A stretch of DNA of 64,000 nt from Pseudomonas sp. 102515 (GCF_031085165.1 NZ_JAVHTY010000004.1:248001-312000), one strand, 5' to 3'. Positions 48,429-59,100 are shown, counted from the first letter of the stretch. Notes: a model not told the origin generated them from the sequence alone. Made by a program: numbers and translations.

Positions 48429-49216
48429 TGTACACCGCCGACAGCGGACTGGATGCGGCGGGTTTTATCCGCCAGGTGCCGGAACTGCCCTTCCAGATCG
48501 AGTACCAGGCAGTGCTGGCCGCCGTGCGCAGCCAGTTGCCATCCTTGCTGGGCACTCATCTGGTCGCGCTCTATGTCTATGGCAGTGTGGCCGAGGGTCG
48601 CGCCCGACCGGGACAATCGGATCTGGACCTCACGTTGATCCTGAACGATGCCTGTCCAGGCACCCAGTTGATCCAGCTGGAGCATCTGCGACGTACGCTG
48701 GAGCGTGGACACCCCGAAGTCAGCAAGATCGATTTCGACCTCGGGCACCGAGCCGAGGCCCTGGCCTCCGCCAATCGCCTCGGTTGGGGGTTCTGGCTCA
48801 AGCACCATTGCCGCTGGCTGTGGGGTGAGGATCTGGCGCGACGTCTTGCCCCTTCCAAGCCGAGTGCGGCCATCGCTCGAGCGGTGAATGGCGCGGTGGT
48901 ACCTGTGCTGGAAGGGCATCTGCGCGCCCTGGCCGCGTGCACGCGGCCCGCCGAGCGTCTGCGCCTGCAACGAGAGGCGGCGCGGCGGCTGCTGCGCGCG
49001 CTTCTGGTGCTGCGTCGGCCCGACGAGATCGACTGGCCCTGGACCCTGGAAGAGCATCGGGCGCGGGCCTTGCGGCTGTATCCCGAGCAAGGGGCCGTAA
49101 TCGAGTTCTTCTACACCGAAGCCCTGCGACCTCAGGCGGGCGCCGTCACATTCAATCAACGACTGGCCACCTTCCTTGGCTGGTTCGCCCGACAGGCAGG
49201 ATCACCGGAGCCTTAG
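48428..49216 (+). CDS. Nucleotidyltransferase-domain protein
   Basis: A 262-residue protein with a polymerase-beta-type nucleotidyltransferase core: YVYGSVAEGRARPGQSDLDLTLIL in parts, which gives the GS-x10-D-x-D metal site, and IDFDLGHRAEA as the likely third acid. The C-terminal part is helical and basic, like aminoglycoside adenylyltransferases, but the substrate is unknown. It starts within the stop of polB (ATGA), so it is translationally coupled to DNA polymerase II. Calling it a resistance gene would be unsupported. The 278 bp after it show nothing recognisable. Confidence 0.75.
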   Translation: MYTADSGLDAAGFIRQVPELPFQIEYQAVLAAVRSQLPSLLGTHLVALYVYGSVAEGRARPGQSDLDLTLILNDACPGTQLIQLEHLRRTLERGHPEVSKIDFDLGHRAEALASANRLGWGFWLKHHCRWLWGEDLARRLAPSKPSAAIARAVNGAVVPVLEGHLRALAACTRPAERLRLQREAARRLLRALLVLRRPDEIDWPWTLEEHRARALRLYPEQGAVIEFFYTEALRPQAGAVTFNQRLATFLGWFARQAGSPEP

Positions 49217-49494
49217 CGCAGACCGCGATATCCCCCAACCCACTCCCAAGACCCCGTCTCGCCCCAGGCTTTCCCGCGCTTCGCTCGCACTTGCCCTGCG
49301 CTCGTCAGTCCCACGCAGGCGGTACATCCCTGATCGCCGCCCTCCTGCGGCAGGATGAGGCCCGCTCTCCTGGCGTGCGCTCGTTATACTCCGGCCGGCG
49401 CCAGACCTATTCCGCGCGAACAGGCGGGTGGCCTGGCGGAATCGGTGCGGACGCGGCGATCACGATTTCTCGCGGATTTTCAGACGGCGGATAG

Positions 49495-52400
49495 ATGAGC
49501 AAACAGGCGGACGCGGCCAGACCCAACAACTCCAAGCACCTCATCCCCAGTGACCTGCCGTTTCCCGTGGTGGGGATAGGTGCGTCCGCCGGAGGTATCC
49601 AGGCGCTGCTGCGCTTCTTCGAGGCGCTGCCAGCCGATTGCGGCATGGCCTTCGTGGTGGTGATGCACCTGTCGCGAGAACATCAGAGCAATCTCGACCA
49701 GATCCTGCAGCGGGTCACGCGGTTGCCGGTACAGCAGGTCACCCAGCCGGTGCCCATCCATGTCGAGCATGTCTATGTGATCCCGCCCGGCTTCGATCTG
49801 ACCATGAACGACGGCTACCTGCGGCTGACCCCGGCGGAGCGTCCCCAAGGCGACCATGTCGCCGTGGACCTGTTCTTTCGCGCCCTGGCCGATGTGCACA
49901 AGACCCGCGCCATCGCCATCGTGCTGTCGGGCAATGGCGCCGATGGTGCCGTAGGCCTGGGGCGCATCAAGGAGCAGGGCGGGGTGACCCTGGCTCAGGC
50001 GCCGGAAGACGCCGAGTTCGATTCCATGCCCAAGAGCGCCATCGCCGCCGGGGTGGTGGACTTCGTCCTGCCGGTGGTGGAGATACCGCAAAAGCTGCTG
50101 GAGCTGGCCGTCACCCTCAGCACCCTGAGCCAGGGTGATCTGCGCCCTTTCGATCTCGAGTCCCGGGTACCGGAGCCCTCGAGCAAGGCGATGCAACTGG
50201 CCCTGCGCGACATCCTCACCCTGCTGCGTACCCGCACCGGGCACAACTTCAAGCAGTACAAGACCGCCACGGTGTTGCGTCGGGTGGAGCGGCGCATGCA
50301 GGTCAACGCCATCGCCGACATGCCGACCTATGCCGGCTTCCTCCACGAGCACCCCGAGGAAACCCCGGCGCTGCTCAAGGACATGCTCATCGGCGTGACC
50401 AACTTCTTCCGCGACCGCGAGGCGTTCGAGGCACTGGAGCGCGATGTCATCCCTGAACTGTTCGAGCACCTGCCGGCCGGGGAAGACCAGGAATTGCGTG
50501 TCTGGAGCGCCGCCTGCTCCAGTGGCGAGGAGGCCTATTCGCTGGCCATGCTGCTGACCGAGCAGGCCGAATTGCGCCAGTCCGCCGCGCGGCTGCAGGT
50601 GTTCGCCACCGATCTCGACGAGCACGCCCTGGCGGTGGCCCGCCATGGCGTCTATCCCGGCTCCATCGTCACCGACGTCGCCCCGGGCCGGCTGCGCCAG
50701 CACCTGCTCAAGGAGCAGAACCGGTACCGGGTGAAAAAGGAGCTGCGCGAGAAGGTGCTGTTCGCCCAACACAACCTGCTCAGCGATCCGCCGTTCTCGC
50801 GTCTCGATCTCATCAGTTGCCGCAATCTGCTGATCTATCTGGATCGCAAGGTGCAAGCCGAACTCCTGCATACCTTCCATTTCGCGCTCAAGCCGGGTGG
50901 CTACCTGTTTCTCGGCAGTTCCGAGTCGGCCGATGTGCAGAGCAGCCTGTTCGCCACGGTCGACAAGAAGAACCGCATCTATCGGGCCAAGCACACGACC
51001 AGCGTGATACGGCCCACGCCGTTGCTCAATCTCAATCCGGGCGTGCACAGCGTGCGCCTGCCACCGCACCAGGTCGGTCGGCGCAAGAAGGTGTCCTTCG
51101 CCGAGGTGCATCAGCGGGTGCTGGAGCAATATGCCCCGCCGAGCATCATCGTCGATCGCGAATCCAACATCGTGCACCTGTCCGAGCGGGCCGGGCGCTT
51201 CCTGCGCTACGTCGGCGGCGAGCCCAGCTACAGCCTGCCGGCGCTGGTGCTGGAGGAGTTGTGCCTGGAGCTGCGCACCGCGCTGTTCCAGGCGCTGCAG
51301 AGCAACAGGAGCGTCGAGGCGCGACGCGTGCATATCCAGCGCGACGACCGCAGCTACTACATCAACATGGTCGTGCGGCCGTTCCGCGACAGCGACACCA
51401 GCACCGACTATCTGCTGGTGCTCTTCGATGAAGTCGAAGATGTCATGGGCGCCGATTCCGTCAGCGACCACGTCGAAGCCAAGGACAGCGTCCTCACCCA
51501 GCTGGAAGCCGAGTTGCAGCCCACCAAGGAGCAGCTGCAGCTGACCATCGAGCAGTCCGAGACCTCCACCGAGGAGCTCAAGGCCTCCAACGAAGAGCTG
51601 CAGGCGATCAACGAGGAGTTGCGCTCGGCCACCGAGGAGCTGGAGACCAGCAAGGAAGAGTTGCAGTCGATCAACGAAGAGCTGATCACCGTCAACTACG
51701 AGCTCAAGTCCAAGATCGAGGAAACCGGCAAGATCAACGACGATCTGCAGAACCTCATCACCTCCACCGACATCGCCACGGTGTTCGTCGACCGCGGCAT
51801 GCGTATCAAGAGGTTCACTCCACGCGCCGCCAGCATCTTCAACATCATCGTCAGCGATACCGGCCGCTCGCTGCTCGACATCACCCATCGCCTGGACTAC
51901 CCGGAGCTGGCCACCGATGCCAATCAGGTCTTCGAGTCCCTCGGCCAGATCGAGCGGGAGGTTCGCAGCCACGATGACCGCTGGTACCTGGCGCGGTTGC
52001 TGCCCTACCGTACCGCGGAGGACCGCATCGAAGGCGCGGTGCTGACCTTCATCGACATCACCGAGCGCCGCAAGGCCCAGGATCGTGCCCGCGATGGCGA
52101 GGAAAACATGCGCCTCATGGCGCAGAACATCCATGACTATGCCATCGTCACCCTGGATGCCGGCGGCATCATCAACAGCTGGAACGGTGGCGCCACCCGG
52201 CTGTTCGGCTACAGCGAACGCGAGGCGCTGGGGCAGCCCATGGGCCTGATCTTCACTCCGGAAGACCTGGCCGCCCAGGTTCCGGAAGCGGAGCTGCGCC
52301 AGGCCGACGAGCAGGGCGCCGCCCAGGACGAACGCTGGCTCAGGCGCAAGGATGGCAGCCGCCTCTATTGCACCGGAGTGCTCAGTCGCATGAGCAACGC

Positions 52401-53610
52401 CTCGGGCGGTCGCGGCTATGCCAAGATCGCCCGGGACGCCACCGCCGATCACGTGCTTGCCAGCGAGAATGCCAATCAGCAGGCACAGCAGCGCGCCCTG
52501 GTGCAGCTCAAGGACGAGTTCTTCGCGGTGATGTCCCACGAACTCAAGCACCCGCTGAACCTCATCCAGCTCAACAGCGAGCTGCTGGCCCGTTCACCGG
52601 CGCTGCGTGACGTGCCTCTGGCGCGCCGTGCCACCGAGGCCATCCAGCGCGCGGTGCGCAGCCAGGCGCAGATCATCGACGACCTGCTCGACCTGTCGCG
52701 CATCCGCACCGGCAAGCTCAAGCTGGAGCGCCAGAGCCTGGACCTGGCCCAGCAGCTGCGCGAGATCGCCGAGGTGATCCGCCCGTTGGCAGACGAGGTG
52801 CAGGTCAGTTGCTCCCGGTTACCGGGGGCACCGCTGCATGTCCAGGCGGATGCCACCCGGATCGGCCAGATCGTCTGGAACCTGCTCAACAACGCCATCA
52901 AGTTCACCCCGGCGGGTGGCCGGGTGGAGATCAGTCTGAGGGTTGAGGATGGCGAGGCCCGGTTGGACGTCACCGACAATGGCCAGGGCATAGCCCCGGA
53001 CTTCCTGCCGCGGGTGTTCGACATGTTCGGCCAGGCGGAAATGAAATACACCGCCCGCGCCCAGCATGGTCTGGGGATCGGGCTGGCACTGGTCAAGCAG
53101 CTGGTGGAAGCCCATGGTGGGCGCATCGAGGCCCACTCCGAAGGCCTCGGCCTGGGCGCGCGCTTCAGCGTCTGGCTGCCGCTGTGCCAGGGCGAAGAGC
53201 TCCAGCTGGCCGAGGCGCAGGCGGAAGGGCAGTCCATCGCGGGACTGCGGGTGCTATTGGTGGACGACTCTCCCGACATCGTCGAGACCCTGCAGCTGTT
53301 GCTCGAAGAGGAAGGCGTCCTGGTCACCGCAGCGACCGACTCTCGGAGCGGCCTGGCGCTGGCCCAGGAGCGAGATTTCGACGTCATTCTCTCCGACATC
53401 GGCATGCCGAAGATGGACGGCCACGAATTCCTGCGCCAGGTGCGGGCAGGCGATCGCAACGTCGGCACCCCGGCGGTGGCCCTGTCTGGCTATGGCACCC
53501 GGCTGGATATCGACAAGGCACGGGCGGCGGGTTTCGCCCGGCATCTGAACAAGCCGGTCAGTTTCGAGGCGCTGATCGCCATCCTGCAGGAGCTTCAGGC
53601 GGCCGGTTAA
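49495..53610 (+). CDS. CheB-CheR-PAS-histidine kinase-receiver fusion
   Basis: A 1371-residue hybrid. In order: CheB methylesterase (about 20-200; VGIGASAGG with the Ser, VVVMHLS, GNGADGAVG), CheR methyltransferase (about 220-500; VWSAACSSGEEAYS, LISCRNLLIYLD), a PAS-like segment, a Glu-rich coiled coil (about 660-765), two PAS domains (to about 985), HisKA with His about 1014 in VMSHELKHPLN, HATPase (NLLNNAIKFTP, DNGQGI, GLGIGLALVK), and a receiver domain from about 1252 with Asp about 1300 in ILSDIGMPKMDG. It has no membrane segment and no CheB-type N-terminal receiver. No chemotaxis operon is adjacent. Confidence 0.93.
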   Translation: MSKQADAARPNNSKHLIPSDLPFPVVGIGASAGGIQALLRFFEALPADCGMAFVVVMHLSREHQSNLDQILQRVTRLPVQQVTQPVPIHVEHVYVIPPGFDLTMNDGYLRLTPAERPQGDHVAVDLFFRALADVHKTRAIAIVLSGNGADGAVGLGRIKEQGGVTLAQAPEDAEFDSMPKSAIAAGVVDFVLPVVEIPQKLLELAVTLSTLSQGDLRPFDLESRVPEPSSKAMQLALRDILTLLRTRTGHNFKQYKTATVLRRVERRMQVNAIADMPTYAGFLHEHPEETPALLKDMLIGVTNFFRDREAFEALERDVIPELFEHLPAGEDQELRVWSAACSSGEEAYSLAMLLTEQAELRQSAARLQVFATDLDEHALAVARHGVYPGSIVTDVAPGRLRQHLLKEQNRYRVKKELREKVLFAQHNLLSDPPFSRLDLISCRNLLIYLDRKVQAELLHTFHFALKPGGYLFLGSSESADVQSSLFATVDKKNRIYRAKHTTSVIRPTPLLNLNPGVHSVRLPPHQVGRRKKVSFAEVHQRVLEQYAPPSIIVDRESNIVHLSERAGRFLRYVGGEPSYSLPALVLEELCLELRTALFQALQSNRSVEARRVHIQRDDRSYYINMVVRPFRDSDTSTDYLLVLFDEVEDVMGADSVSDHVEAKDSVLTQLEAELQPTKEQLQLTIEQSETSTEELKASNEELQAINEELRSATEELETSKEELQSINEELITVNYELKSKIEETGKINDDLQNLITSTDIATVFVDRGMRIKRFTPRAASIFNIIVSDTGRSLLDITHRLDYPELATDANQVFESLGQIEREVRSHDDRWYLARLLPYRTAEDRIEGAVLTFIDITERRKAQDRARDGEENMRLMAQNIHDYAIVTLDAGGIINSWNGGATRLFGYSEREALGQPMGLIFTPEDLAAQVPEAELRQADEQGAAQDERWLRRKDGSRLYCTGVLSRMSNASGGRGYAKIARDATADHVLASENANQQAQQRALVQLKDEFFAVMSHELKHPLNLIQLNSELLARSPALRDVPLARRATEAIQRAVRSQAQIIDDLLDLSRIRTGKLKLERQSLDLAQQLREIAEVIRPLADEVQVSCSRLPGAPLHVQADATRIGQIVWNLLNNAIKFTPAGGRVEISLRVEDGEARLDVTDNGQGIAPDFLPRVFDMFGQAEMKYTARAQHGLGIGLALVKQLVEAHGGRIEAHSEGLGLGARFSVWLPLCQGEELQLAEAQAEGQSIAGLRVLLVDDSPDIVETLQLLLEEEGVLVTAATDSRSGLALAQERDFDVILSDIGMPKMDGHEFLRQVRAGDRNVGTPAVALSGYGTRLDIDKARAAGFARHLNKPVSFEALIAILQELQAAG

Positions 53611-53719
53611 GGGCGCGCGGGCGGTAGCTTAGTCAGACGATTCGCGGCACACTCGGGAGCCATCGGGGCGCCCGCCCAACCGGGCCGGCGGCCCCGTTTC
53701 CCGCCAGAGGAGCGCCGCG

Positions 53720-54610
53720 ATGACCCGTCTCACCGCCAAGGATTTCTCGCCCGAACTGCTCGAACTCTACGACTTCTATGTGCACGGTCGCATCAGCCGC
53801 CGCGACTTCCTCGACCGCGCCGGCGCCTGCGCCGCGGTGCTGGGGCTGTCGGCCACCGGGGTGCTGGCGGCCCTGACGCCCAACTACGCCCTGGCCACCC
53901 AGGTCGAGTTCACCGATCCGGACATCGTCGCCGAATACGTCTACTACCCCTCGCCCAAGGGCCATGGACGGGTCCGCGGCTATCTGGTGCGACCAGCCAA
54001 GGCCAGCGGCAAGGTGCCGGCGGTGGTGGTGGTCCACGAGAATCGCGGCCTCAATCCCTATGTCGAAGACGTCGCCCGACGCCTGGCCAAGGCCGGCTAT
54101 CTGGCCCTGGCGCCGGATGGCCTCACCTCCATGGGCGGTTACCCCGGCAACGACGACAAGGGCCGCGAATTGCAGCAGCAGGTCGATCCGGAAAAGCTGA
54201 TGAACGACTTCTTCGCCGCCGTGGAAACCCTGATGGGCCACGAATTCAGCACCGGCAAGGTCGGCATCACCGGTTTCTGTTATGGCGGCGGGGTGGCCAA
54301 TGCCGCCGCCGTGGCCTATCCGGAGCTGGCTGCGGCGGTACCCTTCTATGGACGTCAGCCGCGCGCCGAAGAGGTGGCCGCGATCAAGGCGCCGCTGCTG
54401 ATCCACTACGCCGAGAACGATCCGCGCATCAACGAGGGCGCCGCCGCCTACGAAGCGGCGCTCCAGGCGGCCGGCAAGACCTACGAGGTGCATCGCTATG
54501 CCGGCACCAACCATGGCTTCCACAACGATTCCACCCCGCGCTACGACGAAGCGGCCGCGCGGCTGGCCTGGGACCGTACCCTGGGCTGGTTCGGTCGCTA
54601 TCTCGCCTAG
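53720..54610 (+). CDS. Dienelactone hydrolase family protein, Tat-type leader
   Basis: A 296-residue DLH-fold hydrolase like E. coli YghX. The N terminus carries SRRDFLDRAG (about residues 31-40) followed by a hydrophobic stretch to about 60, a twin-arginine signal placed further in than usual. The catalytic residues are Cys in GFCYGGG, Asp in HYAENDPRI and His in GTNHGFH. Possible role is hydrolysis of a lactone or ester in the periplasm. GAGGAG lies seven bases before the ATG. The prpF-like gene follows 26 bp later. Confidence 0.87.
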   Translation: MTRLTAKDFSPELLELYDFYVHGRISRRDFLDRAGACAAVLGLSATGVLAALTPNYALATQVEFTDPDIVAEYVYYPSPKGHGRVRGYLVRPAKASGKVPAVVVVHENRGLNPYVEDVARRLAKAGYLALAPDGLTSMGGYPGNDDKGRELQQQVDPEKLMNDFFAAVETLMGHEFSTGKVGITGFCYGGGVANAAAVAYPELAAAVPFYGRQPRAEEVAAIKAPLLIHYAENDPRINEGAAAYEAALQAAGKTYEVHRYAGTNHGFHNDSTPRYDEAAARLAWDRTLGWFGRYLA

Positions 54611-54636
54611 GCTTGGCACTCCGCCGGAGACCCCTG

Positions 54637-55818
54637 ATGCCGCAATTGCGTATCCCCGCCGTCTACATGCGTGGCGGTTCCAGCAAGGGCGTGTTCTTTC
54701 ATGCCCGCGACCTGCCGCCGGCCGGTCCGGCGCGCGATGCGCTGCTCCTGCGGGTGATCGGCAGCCCCGATCCCTATGGCAAGCAGATCGACGGCCTGGG
54801 CGGCGCCACCTCCAGCACCAGCAAGGTGGTGGTGATCGCGCCTTCCCGCCGACCGGACTGCGACGTCGACTACCTGTTCGGTGCCCCGGCCATCGCGGTG
54901 CCGGTGATCGACTGGTCGGGCAACTGCGGCAATCTCAGCGCCGCCGTCGGGCCGTTCGCCATCAGCGAGGGCCTGGTCCAGACGCCGCGCGAGGGCCTGG
55001 CCACGGTGCGCATCTGGCAGGCCAATCTCGGCAAGCGCATCCTCGCCCACGTTCCCATGCTCAATGGCGAGGTGCAGGAAGAGGGGGATTTCCGTTTCGA
55101 CGGCGTGGCCTTCCCGGCCGCCGAAGTGGTGCTCGATTTTCTCGATCCCGCAGGTAGCGACGGCAGCGTGCTGCCCACCGGGCGGGCGGTCGACGAGCTC
55201 GACGTCCCGGGGCTGGGCCGGCTGCCGGTGACCCTGCTCAATGCCGGTAATCCCACCGTCTTCGTGCGGGCCGAGACCCTGGGTCTCAGCGGCACCGAGA
55301 CCCTGGGTCTCAGCGGCACCGAGACCCAGGCGCAGGTCAACGGCGACACGGCGCTGCTGGCGCGCCTGGAAACCCTGCGCGCGGCGGGCGCGGTGGCCAT
55401 GGGCCTGGCCGCCACGGCCGCCCAGGCGACGGCGGAACGCCCGCATACGCCCAAGCTGTGCCTGATCGCCGAGCCCCAGACCTACCGGGCGGCCGGTGGC
55501 AAGCAGGTCCAGGCCGAGGAGCTCGACGTCATCGCGCGGATGATCTCCATGGGCAAGCTGCACCACGCCATCCCCGGTACCGGCGCGGTCGCCGTGGCCG
55601 TGGCCGCGGCGCTGCCCGGGACTCTGGTCAATGCAGTCACCGGCGACCTGCCAGGCGGCCAGGTGCGCATGGGCCATACCGCCGGCAGCCTGGCGGTCGG
55701 CGCCCAGGCACGCGAGGTCGACGGCAGCTGGCAGGTGGAAAAGGCCAGCATGAGCCGCAGCGCCCGGCGCCTGATGGAAGGCTGGGTGCGGGTACCGGCG
55801 GAGAGTAGGTTGGGCTGA
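54637..55818 (+). CDS. prpF: PrpF family protein (2-methylaconitate isomerase type)
   Basis: A 393-residue PrpF with the diaminopimelate-epimerase fold. The motifs are VYMRGGSSKGVFFHARDLP in parts, GGATSSTSKVVVI, the active-site CGN in WSGNCGNLSAAVG, and a second half with LVNAVTG and MGHTAGSLAV. PrpF interconverts 2-methylaconitate isomers in the AcnD-dependent methylcitrate cycle. No prpB, prpC or acnD is nearby, so a different tricarboxylate may be the substrate. The start is ATG 54637 with GGAGA upstream. It has a perfect 24-bp internal duplication, and its last codons and stop lie in a REP. Confidence 0.85.
   Translation: MPQLRIPAVYMRGGSSKGVFFHARDLPPAGPARDALLLRVIGSPDPYGKQIDGLGGATSSTSKVVVIAPSRRPDCDVDYLFGAPAIAVPVIDWSGNCGNLSAAVGPFAISEGLVQTPREGLATVRIWQANLGKRILAHVPMLNGEVQEEGDFRFDGVAFPAAEVVLDFLDPAGSDGSVLPTGRAVDELDVPGLGRLPVTLLNAGNPTVFVRAETLGLSGTETLGLSGTETQAQVNGDTALLARLETLRAAGAVAMGLAATAAQATAERPHTPKLCLIAEPQTYRAAGGKQVQAEELDVIARMISMGKLHHAIPGTGAVAVAVAAALPGTLVNAVTGDLPGGQVRMGHTAGSLAVGAQAREVDGSWQVEKASMSRSARRLMEGWVRVPAESRLG
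55273..55320 (+). repeat. 24-bp tandem duplication inside prpF
   Basis: Two perfect copies, 55273-55296 and 55297-55320, followed by the first seven bases of a third. They add ETLGLSGT twice in frame on a surface loop between beta strands, so the protein remains open. Confidence 0.95.
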
Positions 55819-55974
55819 GCGCAGCGAAGCCCAACGAGCGGATAGCCTGGCGCACCTCGGCCCTCACCCCAACCCCTTCCCAGGGGGAAAGCAGGCGATC
55901 GAGTCTGGCGCGCCTGTGGCTCGATCTCTTGCCGGTGTCCTGGCGTAGCGTGGAAAACCGCGCAGCGTTTTCCA
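55805..55974. repeat. REP-1, TCCC repeat and REP-2 array after prpF
   Basis: A REP-1 (55805-55835) begins inside prpF; the TGA stop of prpF falls within its palindrome. A TCCC repeat follows (about 55857-55893), and then a REP-2 (55944-55974, GTAGCGTGGAAAACCG...). A weak reversed REP-2 partner (GTGGACAAGACTGTG, from about 55995) follows. This shows that REP-2 also exists outside the long composite repeats. The rest of the 290-bp gap up to the kinase gene is featureless. Confidence 0.8.
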
Positions 55975-56108
55975 CTGGGCAAGCTCACGTCATCCGTGGA
56001 CAAGACTGTGTCGTTATCCCCTCCACGGTCGAGGTCGGCCGCGCAGGCTGGCCTGCACTGGCTCCGTCGTCGAAGTCCGGCACCCTTGGTTTAGGGCCTT
56101 GTCGGACC

Positions 56109-59100
56109 TCAGGGTCCTTCGATCAGATCGCGGATGCGCACCGCCAGGGCGTCCATGGCGAAGGGCTTGGTCATCACATGCATGCCGGGCTCCAGGTGGC
56201 CATTGCCGACCACCGCGTTCTCGGCGTAGCCGGTGATGAACAGCACCCTGAGGCCCGGGCGGCGCTGGCGGGCGGCGTCGGCCATCTGCCGGCCGTTCAT
56301 GCCGCCGGGCAGGCCGACGTCGCTGATCAGCAGGTCGATGCGCACATCGGATTCCAGCAGCCGCAGCCCGGAGCTGGCATCCGCCGCTTCCAGCGCGGCG
56401 TAGCCCAGTTCCTCCAGCACCTCCACCACCAGCATCCGCACCGTGGGTTCGTCATCCACCACCAGCACCGTCTCGCCGTGACCCTGGCGTGGCAGGGCCG
56501 GTTGGCTGGCGATGAGGTCCACACCGGTCGCCGTCTCGCGATGGCGCGGCAGGAAGAGGGTGACGCTGGTGCCCTGATCGACCTGGGAATGGATGCGCGC
56601 CTGGCCGCCGGATTGGCGCACGAAGCCATAGATCATCGACAGGCCGAGCCCGGTGCCCACGCCGATCGGCTTGGTGGTGAAGAAGGGATCGAAGGCCTTG
56701 GCGATCACTTCGGGCGGCATGCCGCAGCCAGTGTCGGTCACCGCGAGGGCGATGTATTCACCCGGCTCCAGGTCGCGTACCCGGGCCATGCGCGTATCCA
56801 GCGCCCGGTTGGCGGTCTCGATGACGATGCGGCCACCCTCGGGCATGGCGTCGCGGGCATTGATGCAGAGGTTGAGCAGGGCATTTTCCAGCTGCGGCGG
56901 ATCGACCAGGGTCGACCAGAGCTCGCTGCTGGCCACCACCTCGATCTGGATGGCCGGACCCACCGTGCGGCGGATCAGGTCTTCCATGCCGGCTACCAGG
57001 CGATTAACGTCGGTGGGCTTGGGGTCCAGCGTCTGCCGGCGGGAAAAGGCCAGCAGCCGATGGGTCAGGGCGGCGGCGCGGATGGCAGCGCCCTGGGCCG
57101 CGGTGGTGTAGCGCTCCAGGTTGTTCAGCCGGCCCTGGCCGATGCGCACCGTGAGCAGGTCCAGACTGCCGACGATGCCGGCGAGCAGGTTGTTGAAGTC
57201 GTGGGCCAGGCCGCCGGTGAGTTGGCCGACCGCTTCCATCTTCTGCGACTGGCGCAACTGCTCTTCCAGCACGGCCTGGGTCTCCATGGCCTCCTTTTCC
57301 CGGGTCACGTCCCGACCGGCCCCGGTGAGGTGCTCCTGATCGAGGTCCAGCGACAGCGTCCACGTCAGCCAGCGCCAGCTGCCATTCGCCGCCTGGACAC
57401 GATTCTCCACCCGGGTCGGCAGCCCGCTGCGACGCAGTTCGTCCAACGCCACCAGCACGCCCGGCAGATCGTCGGGGTGAATGAGTTCGGTATAGGGGCG
57501 GCTGAGCAACTCGGCCTCGGAATAGCCCAGGCCGCGCGACCAGGACGGACTCACCCGCAGGAGCTGCCCGGTGAAGTCGGCGGTGAGCAGCAGATCCTCG
57601 CTGAGGGCCCAGAGCCGGTCGCGCTCGGCGGTACGCGCCTGGACCTCCTGGCTGAGGCTGAGATTCTGCGCCTGGATCAGCGCCTGGGCGTCGCGCTGGG
57701 CGGTGACGTCCTGGGCGAAGACATAGAAGCCGTCCACCGCACCGCGCGCATCCCGACGCGGGCGATAGTGGATGTCGGCGATGCGCCGCCGACCGTCCGG
57801 CCAGGCCCAGGGTAGATCCAGGCGCGCCGGAGTGCCGTCCAGGGCGGCCTGGATGGCCGGGCGGCGAGCGGCGAACAGCTCCGGGGCGAATACCTCGGCC
57901 ATGCTGCGACCCAGGATGCTTTCCGGCGCGTCCTCGAACCACTTGGGCGCCTCGACGTTGGCGAAGCGATAGATCAGGTCACGATCGACGAAGGCGATCA
58001 GGCAGGGCAGGGTGTCAGCCACCAGGCGCAGATTGAGTTCGCTGTCGCGCAGGGCACGTTCCGCGGTCAGCCGCGCCGTCGCCGAGCGGGTGCGATTGGC
58101 GACCTCGCGGATGAATTGCAACTCGGCCGGCGTCCAGTGCCGAGGTTGGCTGGAACCGATATAGAGCAGGGCCACCAGGTTGCCGTGCTCGAACAGCGGC
58201 AGGTTGACGAGGGCGCGGGTATCCAAGCGTTGCAGGGCCGCGAGGTTGTCACGGGTGCGGCGGTCTTCGTGGACATCCTCGATCACCACGGTTTCGCCGC
58301 GCTTGAAGGCCTCGCTGTAGCTGCCGTAGTCGCGGAAATTCAGGGTGCCCATCAGGCTGCGGGCGCCCGGGATCGTCCAGTCGCGCCCCACGGTGATGGT
58401 CTCGGCGTCGGCGTCCACCAGGCCATAGCCCACCAGGTGGGCATCCAGGGTGGTACCCAGGGTGGCGCAGGCCAGTTCGGTGACGGCCTCGATGTCGCCC
58501 AGCTGGCTGAAGCCTTCGCCGAGTTCGGCCAGCGCCCTGCGATAGCGCTCTTCGTCGCGAGTGACCTGGGCGGCCTGCTCGCGCTCGGTGACATCCAGGA
58601 ACAGCACCAGAAAGCTGTCCGGCCCGGCCTTGTGCGCATGGCCTTCGTACCAGCGGCCGTTGTGCTGGAATTGCCGCACATAGCTGAACGACTGGCCGGT
58701 ATCCACCACCCGGGTGAAATCTTCCACCCAGAAGTCTTCGAGATCGGGAAACAGCGTGCGCGCGGTCTGGCCCACCGCCTGTTGCGCGCTCAAGCCGAAG
58801 TGCGCGCAACAGGCGCGATTGACCTGATCATAGCGCCAGTCGCGGCCACGGCCCTGCCCATCGCGCAGGATGGTGCCGAGGATGAAGCCCTCGTCCAGTT
58901 GCTCGAACAGGCTTCGCCAATAGCGCTCGCTGTCCGCCAGTTGCCGCTGCACCTCGCCCACGTGGCGCTGGCTGTCACGCAGGGCCTGGCCGGCCAGGTG
59001 CTGGGACGTGCGGTCGCGCAGGATCTTGACGAAGCCGGTATGGCTACCGGCGTCATCGTGCAGCGGATGCATCTCGCCGCTGGCCCAGAAGCGGGTGCCG

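Noticed and set aside
48428-49216. Aminoglycoside resistance gene
   Set aside because: It shares only the general nucleotidyltransferase core, is coupled to polB, and shows no cassette or transfer signs.
49480-52551. 1023-residue open frame on the minus strand opposite the CheB-CheR fusion
   Set aside because: Low-complexity Leu/Gly/Gln-rich shadow of a gene with clear catalytic motifs on the other strand.
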